A stretch of DNA of 64,000 bases from contig NZ_JAPEPJ010000001.1 of assembly GCF_026340255.1 (NCBI RefSeq), positions 1,295,001-1,359,000 of the forward strand, in the 5' to 3' direction. Below the pieces are notes generated by a model. It saw nothing but the letters and a program-made list of their open reading frames with translations. It had not been told where the DNA came from and searched no databases. Source of the stretch: Streptomyces sp. NBC_01408 (GTDB taxonomy: Bacteria > Actinomycetota > Actinomycetes > Streptomycetales > Streptomycetaceae). Positions 32,220-41,770 of this stretch are shown in pieces. Each line of letters begins with the position of its first letter. Within the stretch, counting starts at the first letter, position 1. The position numbers and the translations under genes are program-made.

Positions 32220-35200
32220 ATGTCTACTTCCTTCGCCGCCCTGCAGACGCTTCTCGGTGAGATCTCCCTCCGTGACGCGCACCGCCTCGGCCGCCGCCTC
32301 GAGGGCGCCCGCCGCATCCGCAAGCCCGAGGCCAAGCAGGCCGTGCTCGACGAGATCGCCGAGGAGGCCACGAAGGCCGCCGAGCGACTGGCCGGCCGTG
32401 CCTCGCGGATGCCCGAGGTCACGTATCCCGAGAACCTGCCCGTCAGTCAGAAGAAGGACGAGATCGCCGAGGCGATACGCGACCACCAGGTCGTGATCGT
32501 CGCGGGCGAGACCGGTTCCGGCAAGACCACGCAGATCCCCAAGATCTGCATGGAGCTGGGCCGGGGCGTCCGGGGCATGATCGGGCACACCCAGCCCCGC
32601 CGGATCGCGGCCCGCACAGTCGCGGAGCGGATCGCCGAGGAGCTGAAGTCGGAGATCGGCCGGACGGTCGGCTGGAAGGTCCGGTTCACCGACCAGGTGG
32701 ACCAGGACGCGACCTTCGTGAAGCTGATGACGGACGGCATCCTGCTCGCCGAGATCCAGACGGACCGCGAGCTGCGCGCCTACGACACGATCATCATCGA
32801 CGAGGCCCACGAGCGGTCCCTGAACATCGACTTCCTGATGGGCTACCTGGCGACGCTGCTGCCGAAGCGCCCCGACCTCAAGGTGATCATCACCTCGGCG
32901 ACCATCGACCCGGAGCGCTTCTCCCGGCACTTCGGGGACGCGCCGATCGTCGAGGTCAGCGGGCGGACGTATCCGGTGGAGGTCCGCTACCGCCCGCTCC
33001 TGGAGGAGGAGGGCGACGACAGCGACCGGGACCAGATCACGGCGATCTGCGAGGCCGTGGACGAGCTCCAGTCCGAGGGGGCGGGCGACATCCTGGTCTT
33101 CCTCTCCGGCGAGCGCGAGATCCGTGACACCGCGGACGCCCTCAACAAGCGCAGTCTGCGGTTCACGGAAGTCCTCCCCCTGTACGCGCGCCTCTCGCAC
33201 GCCGAGCAGAACCGGGTCTTCCAGCAGCACACGGGCCGCCGGATCGTCCTGGCCACGAACGTCGCCGAGACCTCGCTGACCGTGCCGGGCATCAAGTACG
33301 TGATCGACCCGGGCAACGCCCGGATCTCCCGCTACAGCCACCGCACCAAGGTGCAGCGCCTGCCCATCGAGCGGATCTCGCAGGCCAGCGCCAACCAGCG
33401 CAAGGGCCGCTGCGGCCGCACCAGCGACGGCATCTGCATCCGCCTGTACTCCGAGAACGACTTCAACGCCCGTCCCGAGTTCACCGACGCCGAGATCCTG
33501 CGCACGAACCTGGCCTCCGTCATCCTCCAGATGACCGCGGCCGGCCTCGGCGAGATCGAGAAGTTCCCCTTCATCGACCCGCCGGACCACCGCAACATCC
33601 GCGACGGCGTGCAGCTGCTCCAGGAGCTCGGTGCGCTGGACCCGTCGGAGAAGGACTCCCGCAAGCGGCTCACGCCGATGGGCCGCCAGCTCTCCCAGCT
33701 GCCCGTGGACCCGCGCCTCGCCCGCATGGTCGTGGAGGCCGACAAGAACAACTGCGTCCGCGAGGTCATGGTCATCGCGGCGGCCCTGTCGATCCAGGAC
33801 CCGCGCGAGCGGCCCTCCGACAAGCAGACCCAGGCCGACCAGAACCACGCCCGCTTCAAGGACGAGACCAGCGATTTCCTGGCCTTCCTGAACATGTGGC
33901 GCTACGTCCGGGAGCAGCAGAAGGAGCGGGGCTCCTCCTCCTTCCGCCGGATGTGCAAGCAGGAGTACCTGAACTTCCTGCGGATCCGCGAGTGGCAGGA
34001 CATCTACTCGCAGCTGCGCACGGTCGCCAAGAGCATGGGCATCCACGTCAACGAGGCCGATGCCCCCGAGCACAGCGTCCACGTGTCGCTGCTGGCCGGC
34101 CTGCTCTCGCACATCGGCCTGAAGGACACCGACAAGAACGAGTACCTGGGAGCGCGGTCGGCGAAGTTCGCGATCTTCCCGGGCTCGGCGCTCTTCAAGA
34201 AGCAGCCGAAGTTCCTGATGTCGGCGGAGCTGGTGGAGACCTCGCGGCTGTGGGCCCGGGTCAACGCCAAGGTGGAACCCGAGTGGGTGGAGCCGCTCGC
34301 GCAGCACCTGGTCAAGCGCACGTACAGCGAGCCGCACTGGGAGAAGGACCAGGCGGCCGTGATGGCGTACGAGAAGGTCACGCTGTACGGCGTACCGATC
34401 GTGGCCCAGCGGAAGATCAATTACGGGCGGATCGACCCCGAGGTCTCGCGCGAGCTGTTCATCCGCAACGCGCTGGTCGAGGGCGACTGGCGGACCCACC
34501 ACAAGTTCTACGCCGACAACCGCAAGCTCCTCACCGAGGTGGAGGAGCTGGAGAACCGGGCCCGGCGCCGCGACATCGTGGTGGACGACGAGACCCTGTT
34601 CGACTTCTACGACCAGAAGATCCCCGAGCACGTGGTCTCCGGGGCGCACTTCGACTCCTGGTGGAAGCACAAGCAGCGCGAGGAGCCCGAACTCCTCGAC
34701 TTCGAGCGCGCGATGCTGCTGACCGAGAAGGCGGCCGGGGTCACCAAGGCCGATTACCCGGACTCCTGGCGCCAGGGACAGCTGAAGTTCCGGGTGACCT
34801 ACCAGTTCGAACCGGGCGCGGACGCGGACGGCGTGACCGTGCACATCCCGCTCCAGGTGCTGAACCAGGTCACCGAAGAGGGCTTCGACTGGCAGATCCC
34901 GGGCCTGCGGGAAGAGGTGGTCACCGAGCTGATCCGCTCGCTGCCCAAGCCGATCCGCCGGCACTACGTGCCCGCGCCCAACTTCGCGACCCGCTTCCTG
35001 GACACGGCGGTCCCCCGCCAGGAGCCGCTGCCGGTGACGCTGGCCCGCGAGCTCCAGCGGATGGTCGGGGTCCCGGTGTCCGCCGAGGACTTCGACCTGT
35101 CCCGGATCCCGGACCACCTGAAGATCACCTTCCGGATCGTCGACGAGCGCCGCAAGAACGTCGCCGAGGACAAGGACCTGGAGGCCCTGCGGCTGCGGCT

Positions 35201-36143
35201 GAAGCCCAAGGCCCGCCAGGCCCTGTCCAAGGCCGCCGCGGCCACCGCCGAGCGGGCGGGCGGGGAGTCCCTGGAGCGGACCGGGCTGACCGAGTGGACG
35301 ATCGGCACGCTGACCAAGGTCTTCGAGACCCGGCGGGCCGGGCAGCCGCTGAAGGCGTACCCGGCGCTGGTGGACGAGGGGACGAGCGTCTCCGTACGGC
35401 TCTTCGACACCGAGGCCGAGCAGCAGCAGGCAATGTGGCTGGGCACCCGGCGCCTCATCCTGCTGAACATCCCGGTGAACCCGGCGAAGTTCGCCTCCGA
35501 CCACCTGACCAACCAGCAGAAGCTGGCCCTGTCGAGGAACCCGCACGGCTCCATCCAGGCGCTGTTCGACGACTGCGCGACCGCGGCGACCGACAAGCTG
35601 ATCGCCGACCACGGCGGCCCCGCGTGGGACGAGGCGGGCTTCCGCAAGCTCTACGAGGCCGTACGGGCCGACCTGGTGGACACCACCGTGAAGACGGTCG
35701 GGCAGGTGCAGCAGGTCCTGGCCGCCTGGCAGTCCTGCGAACGCCGGCTGAAGGCCACCAGCAGCCTCGCCCTGGTCGCCAACCTCCAGGACGTGCGGAC
35801 CCAGCTCGCGGCCCTCATGCCGGCCGGCTTCGTGACCCTGACCGGGCTGCGCAGGCTGGCGGACCTGATGCGCTACCTGGTGGCGGTGGACCGGCGGCTC
35901 CAGCAGATGCCCACGGGCGTCCAGCGGGACACCACGCGCATGCAGAAGGTCCACGAGATGCAGGACGAGTACGCCTGGCTGCTGGAGCAGTTGCCGAAGG
36001 GCCGGCCGGTCCCGTCCACGGTCACCGACATCCGCTGGATGATCGAGGAGCTGCGGGTCAGTTACTTCGCCCACGCGCTCGGCACGGCGTACCCGGTCTC
36101 CGACAAGCGGATCGTGAAGGCGGTGGACGCGGCGGCCCCGTGA
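32220..36143 (+). CDS. hrpA: ATP-dependent RNA helicase HrpA (DEAH-box)
   Basis: 1,307 residues, the full family size. RecA-like domain 1 has Walker A AGETGSGKTTQIPK near 96-105 and DEAH at 194-197 (IIIDEAHERSLNIDF). Domain 2 ends QRKGRCGRTSDG near 393. HA2 and OB-fold regions follow to about 800, then the long DUF3418-type C-terminal domain (VTYQFEPGADADGVTVHIPL) typical of bacterial HrpA. Family role: mRNA processing and rescue of stalled or collided ribosomes. ATG at 32220; no strong ribosome site, so it may be leaderless. Downstream is a tRNA-Asp gene on the same strand. Confidence 0.96.
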   Translation: MSTSFAALQTLLGEISLRDAHRLGRRLEGARRIRKPEAKQAVLDEIAEEATKAAERLAGRASRMPEVTYPENLPVSQKKDEIAEAIRDHQVVIVAGETGSGKTTQIPKICMELGRGVRGMIGHTQPRRIAARTVAERIAEELKSEIGRTVGWKVRFTDQVDQDATFVKLMTDGILLAEIQTDRELRAYDTIIIDEAHERSLNIDFLMGYLATLLPKRPDLKVIITSATIDPERFSRHFGDAPIVEVSGRTYPVEVRYRPLLEEEGDDSDRDQITAICEAVDELQSEGAGDILVFLSGEREIRDTADALNKRSLRFTEVLPLYARLSHAEQNRVFQQHTGRRIVLATNVAETSLTVPGIKYVIDPGNARISRYSHRTKVQRLPIERISQASANQRKGRCGRTSDGICIRLYSENDFNARPEFTDAEILRTNLASVILQMTAAGLGEIEKFPFIDPPDHRNIRDGVQLLQELGALDPSEKDSRKRLTPMGRQLSQLPVDPRLARMVVEADKNNCVREVMVIAAALSIQDPRERPSDKQTQADQNHARFKDETSDFLAFLNMWRYVREQQKERGSSSFRRMCKQEYLNFLRIREWQDIYSQLRTVAKSMGIHVNEADAPEHSVHVSLLAGLLSHIGLKDTDKNEYLGARSAKFAIFPGSALFKKQPKFLMSAELVETSRLWARVNAKVEPEWVEPLAQHLVKRTYSEPHWEKDQAAVMAYEKVTLYGVPIVAQRKINYGRIDPEVSRELFIRNALVEGDWRTHHKFYADNRKLLTEVEELENRARRRDIVVDDETLFDFYDQKIPEHVVSGAHFDSWWKHKQREEPELLDFERAMLLTEKAAGVTKADYPDSWRQGQLKFRVTYQFEPGADADGVTVHIPLQVLNQVTEEGFDWQIPGLREEVVTELIRSLPKPIRRHYVPAPNFATRFLDTAVPRQEPLPVTLARELQRMVGVPVSAEDFDLSRIPDHLKITFRIVDERRKNVAEDKDLEALRLRLKPKARQALSKAAAATAERAGGESLERTGLTEWTIGTLTKVFETRRAGQPLKAYPALVDEGTSVSVRLFDTEAEQQQAMWLGTRRLILLNIPVNPAKFASDHLTNQQKLALSRNPHGSIQALFDDCATAATDKLIADHGGPAWDEAGFRKLYEAVRADLVDTTVKTVGQVQQVLAAWQSCERRLKATSSLALVANLQDVRTQLAALMPAGFVTLTGLRRLADLMRYLVAVDRRLQQMPTGVQRDTTRMQKVHEMQDEYAWLLEQLPKGRPVPSTVTDIRWMIEELRVSYFAHALGTAYPVSDKRIVKAVDAAAP

Positions 36144-36213
36144 TCGGGTTCGACCGCACCCCCTGAGCTGCTGTACAGTCTGATTCGCAGCCAAGCAGTC
36201 GGCTGCACATCAA

Positions 36214-36287
36214 GGACCTGTGGAGCAGTTGGTTAGCTCGCCACCCTGTCAAGGTGGAGGTCGCGGGTTCAAGTCCCGTCAGGTTCG
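36214..36287 (+). tRNA. tRNA-Asp (GTC), copy 2
   Basis: A 74-base cloverleaf identical to copy 1 apart from A3-U70 in place of U3-A70 in the acceptor stem (GGACCTG/CAGGTTC). Confidence 0.95.
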
Positions 36288-36293
36288 CAGCAA

Positions 36294-36332
36294 CATCAGG
36301 GCCCGCATCCCCCAGGGATGCGGGCCCTGATG
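36294..36332 (+). terminator. Terminator after tRNA-Asp copy 2
   Basis: An 18-base perfect stem (36294-36311 and 36315-36332) with loop CCA, 6 bases past the tRNA. Confidence 0.88.
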
Positions 36333-36822
36333 CGTTGGTGGGTAACACCCCCCGCGTACCGCCCCGTACGCAGCCGCGCGCCCGCCTCACGCCCGTCCGC
36401 GCGCCCTCGCGCCCGCCCTCGCACGCGGCCCCGTACGCAACCTCCCGCGCAGGCCCGCTCGGAGCCCGTACGGCCCCGTACGCAGCCCCGCACGCCTCAC
36501 GCGCCCCCGAGGGCCTGTCCGGGGCGCCTGGAGGGCTTGCCGGGGACGTCTGGGAGGGCCGCCGGGTCTCCCGCCGCCCCTTCGGGCCCCACGGGCCGAG
36601 AATCCCCCGTTCGCATGATGCGCCCCGCGACACACGTCCCCTTACGGGGTGCATTGCCGGATATACAAGAGTGATCATCTGTGACGGGTGTCACCATATG
36701 AATTTTTCAGACTCATACTTTTATCGCATGCCTACGCACCCTCGATTTAATATGTGCAATTGCACCTACCTCTTCACGAGCTCGGCGCCCTCCCCGAACA
36801 GCCCTGACCTGGGCATAAAAAA
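36333..36822. other. Noncoding region: GC-rich repeats then an AT-rich island
   Basis: About 490 bases without a supported gene. Bases 36350-36500 hold repeated CGTACGCAGCC/CCCCGTACG words. Bases 36660-36822 are markedly A/T-rich for this genome, with runs such as ATGAATTTTTCAG and CGATTTAATATG, a palindrome GTGCAATTGCAC (about 36751-36762) and GTGAC-GGGT-GTCAC (36681-36694). An open frame from ATG 36698 runs across bldC on the opposite strand and is considered spurious. Confidence 0.6.
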
Positions 36823-36856
36823 GATCGCGCTGGACCCGGCGGAGTCCAGCGCGATC
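36817..36856 (-). terminator. bldC: Rho-independent terminator of bldC with U-tract
   Basis: A 13-base stem GATCGCGCTGGAC (36823-36835) with its complement (36844-36856), followed on the minus strand by CTTTTTTATG. A classical intrinsic terminator with a six-U run. Confidence 0.9.
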
Positions 36857-36964
36857 GAACGACTGAAGGGCCTGTTGGGGCAGGTCCGGTCGTATGAAGC
36901 TATGTGGGTTTCATCGGATTGGGGGACCCGATATAAACCCGTTAAAGCGGGGTGTTACGAGACC

Positions 36965-37171
36965 TCAGGCCTCGCTGCGCTGCTGCGGAATTCCCGCGAG
37001 CAGTGCGCGAACCTCAGCCTCGCGGTAACGGCGGTGTCCACCCAGGGTGCGGATGGACGTGAGCTTGCCAGCCTTGGCCCAGCGGGTGACCGTCTTCGGG
37101 TCCACGCGGAACATCGTGGCAACCTCAGCCGGGGTCAGCAGCGGCTCGGCATCAGGGGTGCGAGCGGTCAT
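36965..37171 (-). CDS. bldC: Developmental regulator BldC (MerR-like DNA-binding protein)
   Basis: 68 residues: MTARTPDAEPLLTPAEVATM, then FRVDPKTVTRWAKAGKLTSI and the wing RTLGGHRRYREAEVRALLAG. This is the small excisionase/MerR-type fold with helix-turn-helix and wing but no effector domain. In Streptomyces BldC binds direct repeats head-to-tail as asymmetric oligomers and delays entry into sporulation by repressing and activating many genes. The start is fixed by GAGGAGG just upstream; codons to 37300 are upstream shadow. Surrounded by unusually long noncoding flanks (677 bases downstream, 586 upstream), as for a heavily regulated gene. Confidence 0.97.
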   Translation of the reverse strand: MTARTPDAEPLLTPAEVATMFRVDPKTVTRWAKAGKLTSIRTLGGHRRYREAEVRALLAGIPQQRSEA

Positions 37172-37757
37172 GAGCGGCCTCCTCGGGAGAACCGAACCAT
37201 CTCGGTTCTTTCCTCTAAATTCTGCACCTTGGCCCGCGGTGCCCGAAATGGACATACGCGGGCCGAGTCGGTTATAGGACGAACGGCTTGTCCTCGGCAC
37301 TACAACTACACCATCCGTCCAGCCCCAAGGGCCAAACCGACGGAATTGCCCTCCGAGGTGTTCATCAGCGGCGGAAGCCGATGGACCGCCCCATAACGGA
37401 CAGTCACCCCACTGTGACGATCAGTCACAGAGCGATCAGGAGTCGTCAGACCCCCCGTAGAGCGCAATGCCGAGCATTCCGCCCTTAGTTGGACGGAAGG
37501 AACCCTCCCCGGACTCCTTGTCCTATTTTGGCACGAGGGTAGGGGAAGGGCGCAAGGGTGTAGTTAGTGCGGTCCGTCACGCTTGGGCCAATGGCCCGTA
37601 TCGGGACGTAGGTCCTGGTACTAGGACCCAAATGTAGTGATCAAGGCGCTGATCAGCCAGTTGTGGCCGATCGACCGATACGCAACGGTACGTTCCGGGG
37701 CTCCGGGACCTTTCCGGGTGTTCTGCACGATGTCGCGAAGAACACCCCGACCGGCCC
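37172..37757. other. Long bldC upstream region with inverted repeats
   Basis: 586 bases with no supported gene. Inverted repeats seen: AGGAC-(GAACGGCTT)-GTCCT (about 37277-37295); CTGTGAC-GATCA-GTCACAG (37412-37430), 240-260 bases before the bldC start; and GGTCCT-(GGTACT)-AGGACC (about 37611-37628). They are candidate operators or, for the last, a hairpin near the end of the converging spacer. Confidence 0.5.
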
Positions 37758-38612
37758 CTAATTCGCGAAGAGCCTCTCCCGGACCGCCCGCCACCGCTCC
37801 GCCAGATCCTCGTACGCCCGGCCCGCGCCGTCCATGTCCCCCGCCCGCAGAGCCGCGATCCCCGACGCCAGGTCCCCGGCCGAGCGGTCGGCCGCCAGCT
37901 GGTCCGCCGGGAGCGCGTACAGCAGCCCGCCGTAGTCCAGCTCGACCATCGACCGCGGGTGGAACTCCTCCAGCCAGCTGCCGACCTCCACCAGCCCCTC
38001 GGCGAGCATCCCGTAGCCCTCCGCCTCGCGCAGGGTCCGCAGCCCCCGGGCGAGGCGCCGCCTCGCCTGGACCATCGGCGTCCGGTAGCGCAGCCGCTCG
38101 CCCGGCAGGTACTCCCGCTCCTCGTCCGCGAACAGCACGAACCAGCGCAGCGGCACCTGCCACACCCCCGTACGGATCCACGGGCGGGCGTCCGGGTTCC
38201 GCTCGCGCCAGCGCTCGTACTCCTCGGCCGCCCGCCGGCGCATCACCGGCGGGAGCGCGGCGTCCAGCACCGGAGCCGGGAACCACTCCACGAGCTCCTG
38301 GAGCGCGAGCCAGCCGCGCAGCCTGGTCCGCCACGGGCAGACCAGCAGCACCCCGCCCACCTCCGCCGTGAAGGCGTCCGCGCTCTCCTGCGCCGGCACC
38401 CCCACCACCGGCACGCGGACCAAATCCGCCAGCGACCGGCGCAGTTCGTCCTGGGCCGTCGGGGTCACCCCGCGCCGGGCGTAGTCGGCCCAGTGCGTTC
38501 GCTCCGACTCGGGAAAGGCCGCCAGCGGCTCGTAGACGCGCAGGTAGGAGGCGTAGGGGACGGTCGGCGCCGAGCGCGCGGCGGGCAGCAGGGGATCGGG
38601 GGATTCGCTCAC
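37758..38612 (-). CDS. Hypothetical protein, conserved near bldC
   Basis: About 284 residues from GTG 38612 ([14 protein letters not shown]). Soluble, no signal peptide or membrane segment. Many aromatic, Arg and Glu residues occur in a pattern of helices, such as [39 protein letters not shown] and a C-terminal [34 protein letters not shown] is the most distinctive block. No known domain recognised. Divergent from vdh and the next minus-strand gene upstream of bldC; this neighbourhood (SCO4090 by recollection) is kept in Streptomyces. Confidence 0.8.
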   Translation of the reverse strand: MSESPDPLLPAARSAPTVPYASYLRVYEPLAAFPESERTHWADYARRGVTPTAQDELRRSLADLVRVPVVGVPAQESADAFTAEVGGVLLVCPWRTRLRGWLALQELVEWFPAPVLDAALPPVMRRRAAEEYERWRERNPDARPWIRTGVWQVPLRWFVLFADEEREYLPGERLRYRTPMVQARRRLARGLRTLREAEGYGMLAEGLVEVGSWLEEFHPRSMVELDYGGLLYALPADQLAADRSAGDLASGIAALRAGDMDGAGRAYEDLAERWRAVRERLFAN

Positions 38613-38855
38613 GCTCTCGTACTGCCCCCTTTGAAGGCCGGGTTCACCTCCGGCGGGACCCGTTACCCGCTCGTGAGGGGGCATACGCCCCGTCTCCGGC
38701 GGGGGCGGGCGGGGCCTTCGTACTCCGGGAGGGTCCCGATCCCCGGACAGGTCGACCGCACGCGGCCCTCAGGTCTTACGCTGCTCCCAGCGCGCCCTCC
38801 CCCACCCGCAGGGCGGGCGTCATTCCGCCGCATCTCACCCATGGGAGTCACCACC

Positions 38856-39965
38856 GTGACCGAAATGACCGACGGCGTCCTGCACACCCTGTTCCGTACG
38901 GAGCAGGGCGGCCACGAGCAAGTCGTGCTGTGCCAGGACCGCGCCACCGGACTGAAGGCCGTCATCGCGATCCACTCCACCGCCCTGGGCCCCGCCCTCG
39001 GCGGTACCCGCTTCCACGCGTACGCCTCGGACGAGGAAGCCGTCCTCGACGCGCTGAACCTCTCGCGCGGCATGTCGTACAAGAACGCCCTCGCCGGTCT
39101 CGACCTCGGCGGCGGCAAGGCCGTGATCATCGGCGACCCGGACGTCCTGAAGAGCGAGGAACTGCTGCTGGCCTACGGCCGGTTCGTTGAGTCCCTCGGG
39201 GGCCGCTACGTGACGGCCTGCGACGTCGGCACCTACGTGGCGGACATGGACGTCGTGGCCCGCGAGACCCGCTGGGCGACCGGCCGCTCCCCCGAGAACG
39301 GCGGCGCCGGCGACTCCTCGGTGCTCACCGCCTTCGGTGTCTTCCAGGGCATGCGCGCCAGCGCCCAGCACGTCTGGGGCGACCCGACCCTGCGCGGCCG
39401 CAAGGTCGCCGTCGCGGGCGTCGGCAAGGTCGGCCACTACCTGGTCGAGCACCTGCTGGAGGACGGCGCCGAGGTCGTGATCACCGACCCGCGCCAGGAG
39501 TCCGTACAGCGGATCCTCGACAAGCACCCGGGCAAGGTCACCGCGGTCGCCGACACGGACGCGCTGATCCGCGTGGAGGGCCTGGACATCTACGCCCCCT
39601 GCGCGCTCGGCGGCGCCCTGAACGACGAGACGGTCGCGGCCCTCACCGCCAAGATCGTCTGCGGCGCGGCGAACAACCAGCTCGCCCACCCCGGCATCGA
39701 GAAGGACCTCGCGGACCGCGGGATCCTCTACGCCCCGGACTACGTGGTGAACGCGGGCGGTGTCATCCAGGTCGCCGACGAGATGCACGGCTTCGACTTC
39801 GACCGCTGCAAGGCCAAGGCCTCGAAGATCTTCGACACCACCCTGGCCATATTCGCTCGTGCGAAGGCGGACGGGATTCCGCCCGCCGCGGCGGCCGACC
39901 GCATCGCCGAGCAGCGCATGGCGGACGCCCGCGCCGCCCACGCGGTCCAGGCCCTCGCGGTCTAG
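38856..39965 (+). CDS. vdh: Valine (branched-chain amino acid) dehydrogenase
   Basis: 369-residue NAD-dependent oxidative deaminase converting valine, leucine or isoleucine to 2-oxo acids, feeding acyl-CoA precursors of macrolides and fatty acids. The catalytic Lys lies in [17 protein letters not shown] ... [20 protein letters not shown]; the NAD fold is [27 protein letters not shown] and [10 protein letters not shown] are family blocks. GTG 38856 is chosen because GGGAG lies 9 bases upstream; ATG 38841 is in frame. Known Streptomyces Vdh proteins have nearly this length. Divergent from the hypothetical gene across 243 bases. Confidence 0.95.
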   Translation: MTEMTDGVLHTLFRTEQGGHEQVVLCQDRATGLKAVIAIHSTALGPALGGTRFHAYASDEEAVLDALNLSRGMSYKNALAGLDLGGGKAVIIGDPDVLKSEELLLAYGRFVESLGGRYVTACDVGTYVADMDVVARETRWATGRSPENGGAGDSSVLTAFGVFQGMRASAQHVWGDPTLRGRKVAVAGVGKVGHYLVEHLLEDGAEVVITDPRQESVQRILDKHPGKVTAVADTDALIRVEGLDIYAPCALGGALNDETVAALTAKIVCGAANNQLAHPGIEKDLADRGILYAPDYVVNAGGVIQVADEMHGFDFDRCKAKASKIFDTTLAIFARAKADGIPPAAAADRIAEQRMADARAAHAVQALAV

Positions 39966-40252
39966 GCCTTCGGGCCTTCGGGTGCACCCGCCGGGGTTGC
40001 GGCGAGACGGAACTCACTGCACTTCGGCGGGTCGCCCGCCAGGAAAGGGTTAAAATCGCGGTTGACCAGCGAGGACGGGGTGCCTCGTTGGTTCTGCACC
40101 GGGGCACGTCATGCGGGCGGCGTACCGTATGGCCGCGGAAGCAGGTACCGTTAAACCCCTACGGACGGTCTCTCCACGGAGAGCCCGCTCCGAACCATGA
40201 ACGCGTGTCAGACTCTGGGGCCGTCGAGCCCCGTCACCGAGGGGGTCGAGCC
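39966..40252. other. Intergenic region upstream of the DUF3073 gene
   Basis: 287 bases, no gene. GGGTTAAAATCG near 40048 and GTTAAACCCC near 40150 are A/T-containing words that may belong to promoters. A stem CTCTCC-A-CGGAGAG occurs near 40170-40182. Nothing certain. Confidence 0.4.
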
Positions 40253-40516
40253 ATGGGGCGCGGCCGGGCCAAGGCCAAGCAGACAAAGGTCGCCCGCCAG
40301 CTGAAGTACAACAGCGGCGGGACTGACCTCTCGCGTCTGGCCAATGAGCTGGGCGCATCGCCGACAGAGCCGCTGCCTATCAGCGAGCCGGTCGAAGTCG
40401 ATGACGATCTGGATGACGACGACGACCCGTACGCCAAGTACGCGGATCTGTACAACAGCGATGACGACGACGAGGACGAAGAGTCCGGTCCGTCGGCACA
40501 GCGTCGCGGCGCTTGA
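40253..40516 (+). CDS. DUF3073 family small acidic protein
   Basis: 87 residues. A basic N-terminus (MGRGRAKAKQTKVARQLKY) is followed by SGGTDLSRLANELG and a very acidic tail (DDDLDDDDDPYAKYADLY, then DDDDEDEESG). This bipolar plan is the actinobacterial DUF3073 family. It is predicted disordered; function unknown, but the basic head could bind nucleic acid. ATG with GAGGGGG at 8 bases. It ends at a long hairpin shared with the converging purM gene. Confidence 0.92.
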   Translation: MGRGRAKAKQTKVARQLKYNSGGTDLSRLANELGASPTEPLPISEPVEVDDDLDDDDDPYAKYADLYNSDDDDEDEESGPSAQRRGA

Positions 40517-40543
40517 CGCCCTGAGGCGTCTGCACAGGTCAAA

Positions 40544-40590
40544 GCACTGAAACCCGGTCCAGGGCATCGCCCCGGGCCGGGTTTCAGTGC
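40544..40590. terminator. Bidirectional terminator between DUF3073 gene and purM
   Basis: A 14-base perfect stem (40544-40557, 40577-40590; GCACTGAAACCCGG) with a 19-base loop; purM ends at 40594. Confidence 0.8.
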
Positions 40591-40593
40591 TGC

Positions 40594-41664
40594 TCAGCTC
40601 GCGTAGGAACCGGTGAGGGTGGCGCCCTCGGTGTGGTCGCCGCGGTCCAGGATCTCGCCCGCCACCCAGGCGTCGACGCCCCGGTCGGCCAGCGCGGTCA
40701 GCGCCACGTCCACCGACTCGCCCGGCACGACCGCCATCATGCCGACGCCCATGTTCAGCGTCTTCTCCAGCTCCAGCTGCTCGACCTGACCCGCCTTGCC
40801 GACCAGGTCGAAGATCGCGCCGGGGGTCCAGGTCGAACGGTCGACCGTGGCGTGCAGGTGGTCCGGGATCACCCGGGCCAGGTTGGCCGCCAGGCCGCCG
40901 CCGGTGATGTGCGAGTAGGCGTGCACCTCGGCCGTACGGGTGAGGGCGAGGCAGTCCAGCGAGTAGATCTTGGTGGGCTCCAGCAGTTCCTCGCCGAGGG
41001 TGCGGCCGAGCTCCGCGATCTCCTGGTCCAGGGACATCCCGGCCCGGTCGAAGAGGACATGCCGGACCAGCGAGTACCCGTTCGAGTGAAGGCCGGACGA
41101 AGCCATCGCGATGACGGCGTCACCCGTACGGATGCGATCCGCGCCGAGCAGCCGGTCGTACTCGACGACACCGGTGCCCGCGCCCGCCACGTCGAAGTCG
41201 TCCGGTCCCAGCAGGCCCGGGTGTTCGGCGGTCTCGCCGCCCACCAGCGCGCAGCCGGCGAGGACACAGCCCTCGGCGATGCCCTTGACGATGGCCGCGA
41301 CCCGCTCGGGGTGGACCTTGCCGACGCAGATGTAGTCGGTCATGAAGAGCGGCTCCGCGCCGCAGACGACGATGTCGTCCATGACCATCGCGACCAGGTC
41401 GTGGCCGATGGTGTCGTAGACGCCCATCTGACGGGCGATGTCCACCTTGGTGCCCACCCCGTCGGTGGCGGAGGCGAGCAGCGGACGCTCGTAGCGCTTG
41501 AGGGCGGAGGCGTCGAAGAGGCCGGCGAACCCGCCGAGGCCGCCGAGGACCTCGGGGCGCTGCGTCTTCTTCACCCACTCCTTCATCAACTCGACGGCGC
41601 GGTCTCCCGCTTCGATGTCGACGCCCGCGGCTGCGTAGCTGGCACCGGTGGTCTTCTCTGTCAT
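40594..41664 (-). CDS. purM: Phosphoribosylformylglycinamidine cyclo-ligase
   Basis: AIR synthetase, step five of de novo purine synthesis; closes the imidazole ring using ATP. 356 residues. Signatures: SYAAAGVDIEAGDRAVELMK, the glycine loop VLGGLGGFAGLFD, ATDGVGTKVDIAR, VMDDIVVCGAEPLF, and GLHSNGYSLVR with ITGGGLAANLARVIP. ATG at 41664 (MTEKTTGASY) with AGGAG-like CTCTCTCCTG on the plus strand. Lies 106 bases after purF on the same strand; co-transcription probable. Confidence 0.97.
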   Translation of the reverse strand: MTEKTTGASYAAAGVDIEAGDRAVELMKEWVKKTQRPEVLGGLGGFAGLFDASALKRYERPLLASATDGVGTKVDIARQMGVYDTIGHDLVAMVMDDIVVCGAEPLFMTDYICVGKVHPERVAAIVKGIAEGCVLAGCALVGGETAEHPGLLGPDDFDVAGAGTGVVEYDRLLGADRIRTGDAVIAMASSGLHSNGYSLVRHVLFDRAGMSLDQEIAELGRTLGEELLEPTKIYSLDCLALTRTAEVHAYSHITGGGLAANLARVIPDHLHATVDRSTWTPGAIFDLVGKAGQVEQLELEKTLNMGVGMMAVVPGESVDVALTALADRGVDAWVAGEILDRGDHTEGATLTGSYAS

Positions 41665-41770
41665 GACAGGAGAGAGCTTTCGTGTCGTTTGCTGCGTGGG
41701 GTGCCGGGCCCCGGGGCCGTGTCGATCTCTTTGGCCTGAAGGACAGGGCCCGGCGCAGGTTGAGCGGGCG

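Noticed and set aside
32214..36194. 1,326-codon frame antisense to hrpA
   Set aside because: Mirror of hrpA codons in a GC-rich genome; hrpA motifs are unambiguous on the plus strand.
36698..37396. Plus-strand frame starting MNFSDSYFYRMPTHPRF
   Set aside because: Runs antisense through bldC, no ribosome site, and lies in the AT-rich spacer; no domain seen.
37412..37430. Classical CRP site upstream of bldC
   Set aside because: The half sites are separated by 7 rather than 6 bases, so a normal CRP site is unlikely; kept only as an undefined inverted repeat.
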